Position numbers and translations under genes: made by a program. Shown piece after piece: positions 34,180-47,000 of a DNA stretch of 64,000 nt (positions are counted from its first letter, which is position 1; each line of letters opens with the position of its first letter). This stretch comes from Pyrenochaeta sp. MPI-SDFR-AT-0127 (lineage: Eukaryota; Ascomycota; Dothideomycetes; Pleosporales; Cucurbitariaceae): positions 496,001 through 560,000 of the forward strand of contig JAGTJM010000004.1 in the NCBI GenBank assembly GCA_020747015.1, in the 5' to 3' direction. A model generated the notes under the pieces. It was not told the DNA's origin, ran no database searches, and worked only from the letters and a program-made list of their open reading frames with translations.

Positions 34180-34788
34180 GGTGGGCTTGTCGCTGCGGAG
34201 GGGTGAGGTTGTGGAGAAGGCTCTGCGAGTGCAATTGAAGAATGGCGGGTGGATTGGTGAGACAAGTGTAGTCTGGAGGGGTGTATGACTGGCGTGAAAG
34301 GGTTGCACACAGGGTCTCGATACTAGTGGGATATGGAGGGGCACTGGGAGCTTGCGATGACTGATGCTGCGACTCTGCTGATTTATATGGCCGAAGCGCA
34401 CGATTATTTGACTCGGCCGCATGAACGGAGTCCGAAGAGACACACAGAGACACAGTCCGGATGCCGTCAGATGAAGGGAATCTCTGTCGCAACGAGATGA
34501 GACGGATGGGACTGATATGCAGTTTCAACTGCTCGCAACGAGGCAAAAATCAATGGGAGCTCTCGGGGGACAATGACGATTCAACTGTCCCCCCACTCGG
34601 CCCACGGACTTGCCCCGCGACGCGCTTGGCGCGCAGTGACGGCGCGTCTGTGCCTGGGAGCTCGATGTTAGGCGGTGGCAGCTGGTCAGCGGCAGAATCC
34701 CAGCGCTGCCTACAGCTCCTCTTGGACGATAATAAATTACTCTTGTCTCCTACGAACAGCCTTGAATCCTCTCTGATACTCCGAGACA
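34180..34788. promoter_or_regulatory. Divergent promoter region RKI1 / ULA1
   Basis: About 610 bp between the two start codons, partly overlapped by the possible N-terminal extension of RKI1 (34180-34422). No specific site is assigned. Confidence 0.45.
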
Positions 34789-36694
34789 ATGGCGGACCTC
34801 CCTCCTCCTGTTCAAGGGCCCACTGCCAAAGAGAAGAAGTAAGCCAATGGAAGCTCCGGGAAGAGCTCACATCCCATACAGACAGCCCACTAAGTAGGCC
34901 AGGTACGATCGCCAGCTCCGTCTTTGGGGCACCACAGGCCAACTCGCACTCGAGCATTCACACATCCTCCTTATTAACTCTGGTCCTGGCGTCGTTGGTC
35001 TGGAAACACTCAAGAACTTGGTACTACCAGGTATCGGCAACTTCACCATACAAGACTCGGCAATAGTCAGCGAAGCAGACCTAGGCGTCAACTTCTTCTT
35101 GGAGGAGCAACATCTGGGCGGCTTCCGGGCAGAACACACGTGTAATTTGCTCAAAGAGCTGAATCCGGATGTTGAGGGCCAATTTATCACAGAGGTATGG
35201 TCAAGTCACAAAGTCAATTTCGTGTATGCTAACAAACATACAGCCAGTGGAATCGTGGCTATCACAGTCTGACGCTTTGCAACCATACACTCTGATAATC
35301 GTTACCGCGCCCATTCGCCCCGAGCTTCTCGCCAGACTCTCAGACCACGCAAGCGCTGCACTGGTCCCACTCTTCTACGTTCATTCGGTCGGCTTCTACT
35401 CGCACTTCTCTGTACATCTGCCGCCAGCTTTTCCTGTCGTCGATACGCACCCCAGCCCTGAGACTACATCAGACCTCCGCCTGCTGCGACCCTGGCCCGA
35501 GTTGGTACAATATGCAGAAGAGAAGACTGTCGATCTTGAGGGCATGACGCCAGAAGATCATGGCCATGTTCCGTGGATAGCCCTGCTATTGCACTATCTG
35601 GAGCAGTGGAAGAGGGAACATAATGGAGAGGTACCACAGAGCTACAAGGAGAAGACCGACTTCCGGACTATCGTGTCACAAGCAGCGCGGATAAACAACC
35701 CTGAGGGTGGCGAAGAGAACTTCGACGAGGCAGTAGCCGCAGTGCTGAAGTCGTTGAATCCACCACAGCCAAGCAGCGCTGTCAAGGAGATATTCACTGC
35801 CCCAGAGTGTCTTCTCGTGCGCGAGGACTCACCAAGCTTCTGGGTGATAGCAAATGCTATTGGCCTTTTCTACACCAAGTACGGTGTTCTCCCTGTTCCT
35901 GGTGCTGTGCCAGACATGAAGGCGCGTTCAGCAGATTACATCCAGTTGCAGAACGTCTACAAATCAAAAGCCCGGAAGGATCTTGCAGAAGTGGTCGAGA
36001 GTGTGCGATTTCTAGAGAGGACAGCCAACCGTGCCAATGCTATCGAGGAGAAGGACATCGAAGCTTTTTGCAAGAACGCGGCGCACATCAAACTGGTGCG
36101 CGGACGGCCATTCCACGTTGTCAAAGCAGGCGAGAAGGTTAATTGGGGCGATCGTGCGAAGTCTATTGGTAGGTGGTTGTCGTGAACCAACTCTGCTTCA
36201 AAACTGATAATATCTAGCTCAAACGCTGACCTTCCCTGACTCTCTCGTTCCGCTGTATATTGCCTTTTTAGCCTGGGACGAATTCGTAGCGACACACGAT
36301 AAAGATGGCTTAGGTGGTGCTCCTGGTGTTCCCGGCGAGACCGACCCAGATACAGATTCAGAGAAGCTCATCGGCATCGCCTTCAAGCTCACGGATGATC
36401 TGGTCAAGGATGCGAGTGCCCAAATCGACGAAGACGAATATGCGACTATCAAGACGCAGATTGGAGAGTTCGCAAGAGAACTGTGAGCCCACATATCACT
36501 CTATCAGAAAATGGCTGAGCTAATATCGTCATAGTGTTCGGGCTGGTGGAGCTGAATTACACAACATTGGTGCCTTGACTGGCGGCATCGTCTCGCAAGA
36601 GGTCATCAAGGTCATCACAGAACAATATGTTCCTGTCGACAACACGTGCATATTTGACGGAATCAAGAGCAAGAGCACTGTCATCAAGGTGTAG
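34789..36694 (+). CDS. ULA1: NEDD8-activating enzyme E1 regulatory subunit (Ula1/APPBP1)
   Basis: With Uba3 it forms the heterodimeric E1 that activates NEDD8/Rub1 for cullin modification. Exons 34789-34838, 34903-35194, 35244-36168, 36218-36482 and 36535-36694 (introns 49-64 bp) join in frame to 563 residues, the normal length. The N-terminus reads KEKKYDRQLRLWGTTGQ, then SGPGVVGLETLKNLVLPGIG, the standard adenylation-domain fold of E1 proteins that in this subunit lacks the catalytic Cys. The C-terminus has AGGAELHNIGALTGGIVSQE and CIFDGIKSKSTV. The gene is intact. The start is placed at the ATG giving MADLPPPVQGP, directly before the conserved YDRQLRLWG. It is followed by rad18 on the same strand. 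Confidence 0.93.
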
Positions 36695-37324
36695 GGAACA
36701 GAAAACAAGAGGAAACCTGTCAGGCAGGCAAATAACCGCGCCATAAAACGATTGCTCTTGCGTTACGATGTAACATGACATCAGGCTCATAGCATGGCGC
36801 TCAGCATTTCAATTTTTCCATAGCGAGCAATGCTGCTTGCAGTAGAAGGCGAAGATAGAGTACATACATGGCACGGAACCTTCATGGTCCCTTGACCGCT
36901 CAGCAAGATATACATGGTGGATCTCGCAAGTCATATCAGAGTCGCGACAGAATTCCTGCTGAAAGATGGTCAAATCTCGTCTTCTGCATGGGCACTTTGC
37001 ATTATCGTTACCCTAACGTATGGCCGCTCCTTCCTCTGTTGAATATGTATCCCACCTCAACCCCAAACCCTGTGCTCACCAGAATAACTCGGTAAGCTTT
37101 TGAATCCGATGGCGATGCTAAAACAATCCCATTTAATGTTCACGTCAACACCTCGAAGAAAACTCCCTTTCAATGATGACAAAGCAGATGGACCACAAAG
37201 CGTACCACGTGACCTACGCGCTGATCGCGAAAGCGCGTCTGTTCAGCCGAATGCGTCTTTCCCGCCGTCCCCATCTCTAGGCTTCACTTCACTCGCACCG
37301 CTCATTTCCCCCACCAACAGCCTT
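36695..37324. other. Intergenic region ULA1 - rad18
   Basis: About 630 bp. The rad18 frame is open upstream to about 37100, with ATGs at 37109 and 37115, but that extension is low-complexity and not family-like. Confidence 0.45.
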
Positions 37325-38855
37325 ATGGACGCCTCTTTTGACCTCCCAGACTCCACAGACTGGTTATCGACATCATTACCCGCATTCGAACCGCTTGAGG
37401 CTGCCTTACGCTGCGAAGTCTGCAAGGAATTCTACTCGAACCCAGTCATTACGTCCTGTTCCCACACATTTTGCTCGATATGCATACGAAGATGTATAGC
37501 TACGGATGGAAGGTGTCCAAGCTGCAAGACAGGGTGCTCAAGCGACAAGCTGGCGCCGAACATTGCGGTCAGAGATGTTGTGATGCGGTTTCAAGAGGCA
37601 AGACCAAAGGCATTGGAGCTGGCGCGTGCGGACAAAGAAGACAAAGATGAAGTGGAAAGTGGAAAGAAGCGGAAGCTAGATGAGACGGATATAGAAGAAG
37701 GCGAGAACACTAGGCAGACAAGGTCGCGACAAACACGGAGTCGGAGCGATCGCAATGGAGGCGCAGATAGTGCGATGATCGAAGTTCCGGATAGCGAGGA
37801 CGATGGCGATGGAGAGTTTCTACCAGAAGGCATGGCAAAATGCCCTATCTGCAACAAGCAAATGAAGGCAGAGCAGGTTTACAATCACCTGGACGTTTGT
37901 CCTGGGCAGGATGCGTCGCAGGGGCGCAGTACTCGAGCAAGGTACGGCTGGAATAGCATCACTAAATTCGATTACACGGCTAACGGTGCTCGACTTCAGG
38001 GTTAAGACTACATTTCCTACTGCTCTTCAAAGACGACAGAAGGAGCCGTCACCTCCACCGACCCGCCTATCACAGCTCAATTATGCTATGCTGAAAGAAA
38101 CCGCTCTACGTAAGAAATTACAAGAGATTGGAATACCAAACTGGGGCAGCAAGGATCTATTGAAGAGACGACACATTGAATGGCTTAACATTTACAACTC
38201 GAATTGTGACGCTGACGGAAGTGTACGCAAAAGCAAAAGGCAGCTATTAAAGGAATTGGAAGAGTGGGAACAAACGCAAGGTGGAAAGGCGGATACCAAG
38301 GAGAGTAAAGTTATGAGAAAAGACTTCGATGGCAACGGGTATATGAAATCACACAAAACCGACTTTGACGATTTAATAGCCCGAGCGCGGCAAAAACGGG
38401 CTGCGCCGAAGACAGAAGACACCGATGATGCCAGTAAACCGGAACCCAATACCACACAGTCCAATTCCGATTCACGAAATTCCACGTTCGCCCACGATAC
38501 ACACACACTCAATGGGACTGGACCCATGGTTCCCATCCAACCATCTCCGCCTCGTACCCAACGTCCTTCCAACTACCATGTTGCTCAAATATCGCCCAAT
38601 TCGCAACGACCATACGAAAACAACGAATTAGCATTAGCTTCCATACGTGCCAAAGTTCAGGAAGCGAATCGTTCTCCGCCGAAATTACCTTCGCTGAACT
38701 CTGAGCGCTCCATGGAGAGCACGAGACGCCGTGGGTCGACGAATTCGGAGGGCATTCAAAATCCATTTGGCAGTCCGAGCAGGAAAGTGCCCATGTTTGC
38801 TCTGTCAGAGGACCCTGTTAGGGATGTTGATAGCAGTGGTACGACTGTGCAATAA
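37325..38855 (+). CDS. RAD18: Rad18, E3 ubiquitin ligase of post-replication repair
   Basis: With Rad6 it mono-ubiquitinates PCNA at stalled forks. Exons 37325-37941 and 38000-38855 (58-bp intron) give 490 residues. The start MDASFDLPDSTDWL leads directly into the C3HC4 RING (LRCEVCKEFYSNPVITSCSH and CPSCK, residues about 28-65). The UBZ4 zinc finger CPICNKQMKAEQVYNHLDVC is at about 178-197. The SAP domain follows the intron: LRKKLQEIGIPNWGSKDLLK and RRHIEWLNIYNSNCD. The region with DFDDLIARARQKR fits the Rad6-binding part. The tail is Pro/Ser-rich. Nothing is broken. An upstream in-frame extension exists but lacks family similarity. Confidence 0.94.
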
Positions 38856-39047
38856 TATCCAGAATGAAACTTTAGGTACACCCATGGATGAAAGTTTTTG
38901 TGTACTGATTCCAAAGTTTGCTATACATTTCTTCTGTCTTTGCTCTTTTTTTGTTAAACGTGTACAAGCTACCTGCATCCCTTAGCGACCATTTCCACCT
39001 GCCAAACGACCGTTTTATCACGCTCTGAACACCACCCAGTCCTCACC

Positions 39048-40133
39048 ATGCCTGAACACGCCAGTCCATCCCTCGACGACCACGCCTCCCACGATTCCGG
39101 CATGAGCATGACCGACTTCGACCCAGGCACACATCTCCAAACCGAAAGCAACCAACTCTCCCACTTCTCCTCCGCCCTACACATACCCCTCCCCACCTCT
39201 CCATTTGAAATTCCCCTTCCACCATCGCGGCCCGCAAGTTCAACTGCCAGCTTCGTGTTGCGGAAGATCCCCAAAAGTCATTCCTGTCCCTCTCTTGTAA
39301 GCACGCAGCCCGTCCCGCGCGGACTGTCCCCTGTGCGTGGACGCAGGACACCGAAACTCATCAGTGCGCCTGCGATTCAGTGGGCGACAACGAGTACATT
39401 TGCGGTGCCTGTGTCGCCGATTCCTGGGAGCGAGGGGTCGCGTGGTTCGACGTCGTGGGGTAGTGTTGGGTCAGGATGTGGTATGTACATTCACTCCCTT
39501 TCGTAGTCTTTTCCTTTCCTTTCCTTGCTACCCCCCCTGAACGAAGAAAAAAAAACCCCCCTGTGCGATGTTCTGCACCCTATACAAGAATTGTTCCTCG
39601 ATGAAAAAGACAAAGGAACAAAGCTAGTTAACCAAAAGAAACAATTAGCTTCTCCATCCCTGACCATCCCAAGCCTGTACGAGCGCCAAATCAGATCAAC
39701 ACATGCCCTCTCCCCATTATCAGAACTCTCTTCTTCTATATCTTCACAACACCGCACATCGGCCTCGCGCTCCCCAGCGCCCTCGGATACGCTGGATGTG
39801 TACTCTGTCTTCTCGCTCGTGGACGTGCAGCACATGCCCCTCCGATCAGTAACACATGCCGACATTGCAGAGGCGGCGAGTGCATTCCCCTCCCCTGCGC
39901 TGCGCGGCATAGCCCAGTCGAGGTTCTGGGAGCGCTTTTCTCTCGATGGACCGGCTATGTATGGCGCGCATCCGGATCCGATGCTGGGTGGGAATGGCGT
40001 GGAGGAATTGTATGAGAAGTTGGTGCGCGAGGTGGAGGGCAGGACGGGTGTGCGGAGGAGCAGATGGCGGGCGAGGGTTGAGAAGGTTTGGAGGAAGGTG
40101 TTGAGCCTTTTTGGACGGGGGAGGGGGGATTGA
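39048..40133 (+). CDS. Hypothetical protein, Ser/Pro-rich
   Basis: Probable exons 39048-39480 and 39589-40133 (donor GTATGT, acceptor ACAAG, 108-bp intron) join in frame to 325 residues. The N-terminal 145 residues are Ser/Pro/His-rich and probably disordered. The second exon has a Ser-rich stretch and ends in a basic helix (RRSRWRARVEKVWRKVLSLFGRG). No family recognised. Support comes from open frame length, splice-like borders and placement between two conserved genes. The acceptor is weak, so the exon border may be off. Confidence 0.5.
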
Positions 40134-40482
40134 AGGGTTCGTGAGGATATGATGCAGCTGGTTGTAGATTGACTCTATAGTTATGAAAAAACGACACGAA
40201 GACTGCAATACTCTGAGACATGGAGTGAGTAAAATAACATGCTGAGAACTATAATCTACAACAAAAAAGAACCGGATATCATCAATCATGTGACGCGGCT
40301 CGTCTAAAACATAATGCTATTCCTCGCACGCCTGTGTCGCCCTTTTCGATAAAATAGATGGTATAGCGCTCCTTTCACATTTCGCAAACACCGGACTTTT
40401 CCACAACCAACATCATCACCGACATCCGTGACGGTACCAGCCGTTTACAACGATTCAAATCCCTTGGTTGTTGTGGCGAGAC
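40134..40482. other. Convergent intergenic region
   Basis: About 350 bp between the hypothetical gene and the 3' end of the Zn2Cys6 regulator gene. I see no gene. Confidence 0.45.
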
Positions 40483-43333
40483 TCACTGATATTCATACCA
40501 AGTCCGCTCGTCGTATGTGAATCCTGGCATGGTACCATTAGAACCGCCCGCTCCATTCAAATTTGGGTTGACATTTGGGTTGCCATTCACATTTGGGTAC
40601 CCGTTTGCGCCATTCCCGCCCACGGGTCCACCGTTCATCTCCCCACTCATTACAGGGTTGGGAGCTGGCGGGAATCCGTTTGGTGATGCCGTGTTCGCAA
40701 ACCAAGACGCAATATCGTCGATACTCTGGGGGTTCCAATTATCAAAACCGGAAGCAAGTTGCGTTTGGTCTCTCCAGATCCAATCCTGGCCTTCTCTCAT
40801 CAATTGGTCAACGCCACCAAACAGCTGGCTTGGCGAGTTTCCGGCGGTGCTTTGACCGTCGATAGATTGACGTGCTTGTGTGGACGCTGGAGTTGCCGGG
40901 TTGTGAGAGTTTGTCTGAGGGGTTGAGTGGTCGCGACGATGCTGACGCGTGTAAGCCAGTGCGTTTGCATCGGAAGGAGGCAGGGAGTGAATGTCGAAAG
41001 AACGGTCGGAGGGATCTATGCTTACGGAAGTACTGTTGTTTGTGCCCACTCTGTTGAAGAATGACGGTGTTGCTACATTGGGCATATTCATCCTGTAAGG
41101 TTGAAGGGATGGCGAAGGCTCGTCGGCGGGAGATGGTTGTTCTTTGATTGGTACTATCTCAGGGGGGGCTGCCTTCGGTGTGGTCACTTCGTTCCATGGA
41201 CCAAATTTGGCGTCCGTGCGACTGAGAACAGCAGAGGCTTCTTCAGGTAGTTCGACGTTCCATCGCTTAGCCAGGACACTAAGGATGCCCAGGGTACGAC
41301 GAGCGCAGAGCCAGCCTTCTGCTATCTCTTCAAGATGCTTGATGCCGTGAATAATATCTCGCTTGGCATTCTTCTCCGGGAGGTTCAAGAGGTGTATAGT
41401 GCAAGCTGAGTGGGTAATGTAGACACAGATATTACATATCTGGCGGAGCCCGTGTGATCGTTTGTACAGTCGAAGCAGCTTCGATATCATGGCAGCAGCT
41501 TGTGTGCATAGCTTCCGGGGCGACACATGAGCAGGCAGTGGTGAGTTGTTTGGATTATATTTGAGGAATGGGCGGAAGAGGTGAATATAGAGTAGTTGAA
41601 AGAACATACTGTAGATGTGTTAGTAAATACTCAATACAACGAGAGTGGAAGTGATGCTAATAATAGGAACTTACTGCATGACGAGCATATGTGGTAGCCC
41701 GCCCTCTTTAGGTTCTAATTCTTTTGGAAGTTCTCTTCTCCAAGTTTCCAGTCGCATGTGAATCTCGCTGAGTTTCTTCAACTCGGCTTGCTTGCCCTTT
41801 ATCTTATCCATATCAATAGGGTTGTAGAAGGAGTTCATCAAGTCGCTAGAAATCTCACAGAGCTTTGATATCTGCAGGGCAATCGCACGCGTCCGGCTTG
41901 GCTGCGAGTGCGCCTGGCTGATTCCTGAGTCTGTAACAGCGCTCCATGTTTCGGCGTCCTCGACTGGAAAGACTTCGAACTTGGGTACTGTCAGGATCGT
42001 ATTTGGCAGCTGCGGCATTCGTCCCAAGTAATTACTCCAGCACTTGTCGAACAAGAAGCAGCCCCAGAATGTGATCCTTCGAGCATCTTCTTCGTTCTCG
42101 TCGATCGTATCTCTGCTATGCATGCCGAGGTTTAGGCCAAGATCGCAGGCCATTCGGAACGACATGCCGCTGTAAACCCATCCCTTGGCTTCCCTCCCGC
42201 AACCAGCCTCTCGCACGGACATCAAAGCCAGTGCTTGGACCGTTGCTAGAGCAGGAACTTCGTGGAGGTCGCCCTCCATGATGAGTCGCTTGGCTTCCTT
42301 GAAGAAATGATCTCCAGCAGTAGAAGAATCGTCGCGAATAGCCCTCGCTGCTGGCCACGATGTGAAGTGGCATCCCAGCGCCAGCATAGCGTTGACCAGC
42401 AACGGTGTGCAGTAGTGCATCTTCCTTCCAGATCCTGGCGGCGGTGTGCCTAGCCTGAACTCCTGCAGAAATAGGTTCTTGGACAAGGTGGTGAAGAAGC
42501 TGTAATGCCAGCAAAAGTACATGCTGATGAGGTGCTGTACGAGTTCAGGATCTGAGGTGACTGTCGTCCACGAGCAGTAGGGGTCCTCCGTTTGCTGATA
42601 CTTCTCATCTGGGTACGTGTCTGGCGAATGCGGCGTCTCGTTGCCCTTGCCGAGGTATATGAGGTGTGATGTGCCGCCAATGTATCTGGTTGAGCCATCC
42701 TCGAGCCGCAGCTCTCCCATCTTGCCGCTCAGCTGATTTTCAAAGGTCGGCTTCGTCGGCTGCATGGGTGGAGTCGACACGGGGCTGACAGGCTCGTCTT
42801 CCTCCTCTTCCCCATTCTCCTTTGCGATGATGGCCTCTGCGACATTGTCCAGGCTCTCGCAGGTCCGTATCTGCTGTACGAGGTCGGCGACTTCGTCCTC
42901 CGGATAGTTGAGGATGGCCTGGATGAGTGTTTGCAGGGTTGAGTTGCGCGTCTTGAGGTTGTCGATGTCCTTCTTGTAGACGCCCTTGCGCCTGTGGTCC
43001 GAGTTTGGGTCGTAGATGCATTCGGTATTGTAGACGGCAGCACAAGCACTGCAGCTAGGGGTGGTGCCGTCGCACTATAGCACGGTCAGCACGCGTGGTT
43101 TGGCCAGGACGAGCATCTCCGGTCGAGGTGGTGATACGCCGGAGAATTTGCCATGGACCGGAGAAAGGCTCACAGCCAAGGGCCCGGTTACCTACCTTGG
43201 ACTTTCTCTTCCTGCAAGGCACGCAGGCTGAGCTGATGCATCGTCTCTTCTTCGAATCCTCGCTCGCAGCGTCTCTCTTGCTCCGCCGACCCTTCTTTGG
43301 AGGCGCGTCGGGCGGCGCGTGCGATTCCTCCAT
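40483..43333 (-). CDS. nirA: Zn2Cys6 transcription factor, NirA/Nit4-like
   Basis: Exons 43196-43333, 41675-43074 and 40483-41608 (introns 121 and 66 bp) give 887 residues. The binuclear zinc cluster CVPCRKRKSKC ... CSACAAVYNTEC (residues about 37-66) is split by the first intron after RKRKSK. It is followed by YDPNSDHRRKGVYKKDIDNL, a linker and coiled coil that I recognise from the nitrate-assimilation regulator NirA/Nit4. The middle homology region (residues about 240-560) is of the fungal_trans type (GWVYSGMSFRMACDLGLNLG). The C-terminus is Asn/Gly/Pro-rich, as in an activation domain. If orthology holds it would activate nitrate and nitrite reductase genes; none are in this window. The symbol is inferred from the N-terminal region and length and should be confirmed. 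Confidence 0.85.
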
Positions 43334-44099
43334 GGCAGACTTGGGAGGTTGGCCGGAGATACAGAATGTGGGGTGACAGAGCGGGGGGGCGCTTTGACGG
43401 GCGCTCACTCAGCAAGGCATTAATCAGCTACCAGAGGGGACGTCTTGTCTTGGTACAGGGCTCTGGTATCCAGGTTGAATCCTCAACATGGCGGACCAAA
43501 CACGAGACGGGCGATGGCAATCAGATGGAGCTGGGGCTGCATTGGACTGAGCGGAGGAGAGGGAGCAGTCGTCTGCTATCGGCGGAAGCGTGATTGGGCC
43601 CTGCATTAGCCCTTATCAGACGCCCACCACCGCGCAACAAAGAGGAGAGAGGTTGCACGGCAAGACACGGAGAGCCGCAACAAGAAGCCGATAACACAAG
43701 GTGGTGGCTGTGAAGGCTTCAAGTACTCAACAAGAAGTGTCTGGGCGGAGGACTGGCCTGCTGCATTTCTCTATTCACGCCCACTAATCCCCCATCCGCC
43801 ATACAATTACAAACCCAATGCATCTAGACTCGAGAAGAAAAGGAGATCCGCTGAAGCTGAAAGAAGCACATTTATGCTGGATGTATATGCATGCAGTCAG
43901 CGACTTATCGCAATAAAAAGCAAGCACACCGTAACCCCCCAGCAGCATAGTTCCAAGTATCCAAAATTCCTTCTTCCTGCACTGTGCTGAACGTATCCAA
44001 CCCCCCTTATCAGAGTGCACCTATTCGCTGATCCCAAAAGCCAGTCTCAAAGCATGCCAAATCTCCAACGCCCAGCCTGCCCTGCCCTAACATCTCGGC
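43334..44099. other. Promoter side of the Zn2Cys6 gene and 3' flank of the SNF2 gene
   Basis: About 770 bp with no gene recognised. Confidence 0.45.
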
Positions 44100-47000
44100 C
44101 TACAACTCGTCCGCATAACCCTCATCGTCACGATCAGCCCGGAAGCCGCCGCGAGGATCTGGATTGTCGACCATGATGAAAGGCCTGCCATCCGAATCCT
44201 CTTCCAGATTACCAAACAGCCTCATAAGGTCGCGGATGCCCATCCTAAACGCTTTGTTAGCTTGTGGTAGTATGCCCATAGACCGTTGATACGTACTTCT
44301 TCACCTTTTCGCCGTCATCCTCCATCACAGAGTCAATCTCCCCCTGCTTGCGCTGCTGCATTTCAATGAGGTGTTCGTCCACCGTGTTGCGAACGCACAG
44401 CCGACTCATAAAAGTCTCCTCCTTTTGGCCAATGCGGAACACGCGGCAGAAGGCTTGTTGTTCAGACGCAGAATTCCACCAGGGGTCAATGATGATCACT
44501 TTGGACGCCATGGTCAGGTTGAGGCCCACTATCAAACTGTTAGCAGCCGACGATGCGTGCGATGCGAGCAAGACTTACATCCACCGCAGCGAAGAGAAGC
44601 CAGCATAATCTTGATATTCGGGTTCTTTGCGAAGGAGTGGATAGCCTTATCGCGAGCAGAGAAGCTCATTTTGCCGTGGTACTGCATCAATGGTCAATTT
44701 CCATGTCAACTCTCTGCGTTCACCAAACAGGAGCTTGGATGACTTCAGCTACGTGTGCAGACAACCCGGTCTTCAAACCTGTCACTGAAGTCATCCGGGC
44801 TACTGCAAAACTGCTGGCTTACCTTCTCAACCAACCAGCCCTCCTTTTGGCATATTCTTACCAGAATTCGGATCCTACGCTGAATTTAGCCCCCCATCAT
44901 GCCCGTTAAAGTAGCAGCCGACCTACATTGCCAAGAACTGCGTATAGACAATAATCTTCACATCTGGATTCTCACCGATCCAATTGATAATCTGGGCCTT
45001 AACCGCTATTGTTTTGGCAGAAGGCAGCACGTCATCTCCAACTGAAGCCAGCCAGTCGTCGGTGATATCCTCGCGATCGAGGCGGTTGCGCTCCTTTCTC
45101 TTCTTTTTCCGGGCATTGGAGCGTGTTCCTTGAGCAACATTTTCGGGGATATCGTCATCTTCGGGTTCGCACCGATGCTTATAGATGGGCGTCATACCAC
45201 AGGTCTGACAAGCGGCTTGGTCTTTGCCTTCTTCAGCTGCTTTCAAGTCGGCCGACGTTAAACACTCTTCGCAGATCAGGTGTCTGCAAGACATCATGTA
45301 CGGAATCCTCGGCTGCGCACGACAGTGGCTGCACGTGGCCTTCTTTTTGGCTTTCTCCCAGCTCTCGCCGTTCCTAAGGCTTTGTAGGAAAGGCTTGAAG
45401 TTATAATTCTTGCCGAATTTCCCACCAGAGCTTCCGCGGCCGCCTGTATGCTGCTCAGTTGGCTCGGTCATCAATTCGTCACGGTCAACTGCATCGAGCT
45501 CCTCTTCTTCCGCTGCAGTATCGCTATCCTCCTCATTCTCATCCCGTCCCGCCGCCCTCGCACTCCCAGCAGCAGTTGTACCACCCCTCTTTTCCTTTTG
45601 ATTCGTTGCAAATTCTTCAAGCTGCTTGCGAATCACGCGGATTGCATCTCCGTGTTTAGAGCTACTTTTCGCCGCTAGCTCTTCGACTACTGTCTTCAAA
45701 AGCTCAATATCCTCGCGCTCGAAAAGGTCTCTGATGACAAAATGGAGCATCAGTACATGTGCTGCAAGCTGACGTAGTCGAAGAAGCATGCTAGTTCAAA
45801 TTAGCCTTGTCAGCTTGAATGCATAAGAGCTCCCACTTACACCAATGTGTTGCTGTAAGACTTCTCTAATTCACCTTTCTTCGACCACATATTAATCCTC
45901 ATGGCGAATCGCGCACGGACAATGTCGTAGATGCATCGTTCAACGGGATTGAAATCACACCAGTACGTGATTTGGTCAGCCTGGGGCAGCTTCAAAATTG
46001 GCGCGCCAAACATCTCGTCAGCATGAGTACGTCGAAGCATAAATTGTGAGAGGCGTACAAGGAGTCGCTCGGTATTCTCTTTATTACCAGTGTCGCAGTA
46101 ATTGTGCTTAAAGATTTTGAAGCTGCCAGTATGTGGGACACCAAGAAATTTGAAGTATGGGTAAAGTTCAGTAAGGCTATTGAGGATTGGGGTCCCACTG
46201 AGAGCCCATTTGTGATGTGCCATCAAAGCTCGACAGGCAATCGAAGTGCGACCCAAGTGGTTCTTGATAGCTTGAGCCTCATCTAGAACGATGCGCAAAA
46301 ACATCATACGATGCAACACGCCTCTCTCGTTCTCGTACACGTCTTTCCACCAAGCAATCTTCTGCTCAGCAGTCTGACGATCGATGGGCGGCTCGTTCTT
46401 CGGGTAAGATCTCATGATTTCAGTGTAAGTCGTAAGAACTATATCATGGGCTCCCAGGATTTCGAGGGCATGGTTGGAGTCAATTCGCATGCCAGTGCCG
46501 TAGCGGAGGACCTTGAATTTATATGAGGTGTGCTGTTCAATCTCGCTCTTCCACTGGCTAAGCAGGGCAGGGCTAGCAACAAGGAGCGTCGTCCTGGGAT
46601 GCTTTGATCCTTTCACGGGCTGTCCATTGACAATGTTTCCTGTGAGCAGTTAGTATGTCCCTGCTCGATGCATTAACTCGCACTGACCAAGCATCATAAG
46701 AGTTTTGCCCAGCCCCATCTGGTCGGCCAGCAAACCGCCCCTAGGCTCTTCGGTAGCATTTTCGCGTCGACGCATGAACGCTGTTCCAAGTACTTGGTAA
46801 TTTTTCAACGCTGTCTTCATTCCCTTTACCAACCAAAGTCCAGCTCCATCAGATTTGACTGCACCTCTGCCGTCAAAATCTTTCGTGGCGGCTAACAGGA
46901 TGTTGATATCGGACTTTGCCTTTTTCTGATCCTCAATCGGTACACTGGCGATCAATTCTTTCAAGGCATCTGCCTTCACCCTAGATCGGAAGGTGGGCTG

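Noticed and set aside
34461..35066. 201-codon plus-strand frame across the ULA1 5' end
   Set aside because: Different frame from the conserved Ula1 sequence and spans its first intron.
37109..37324. Upstream ATG as the Rad18 start
   Set aside because: Adds a low-complexity stretch not seen in the family; the ATG at 37325 gives the expected MDASFDLPDSTDWL start.
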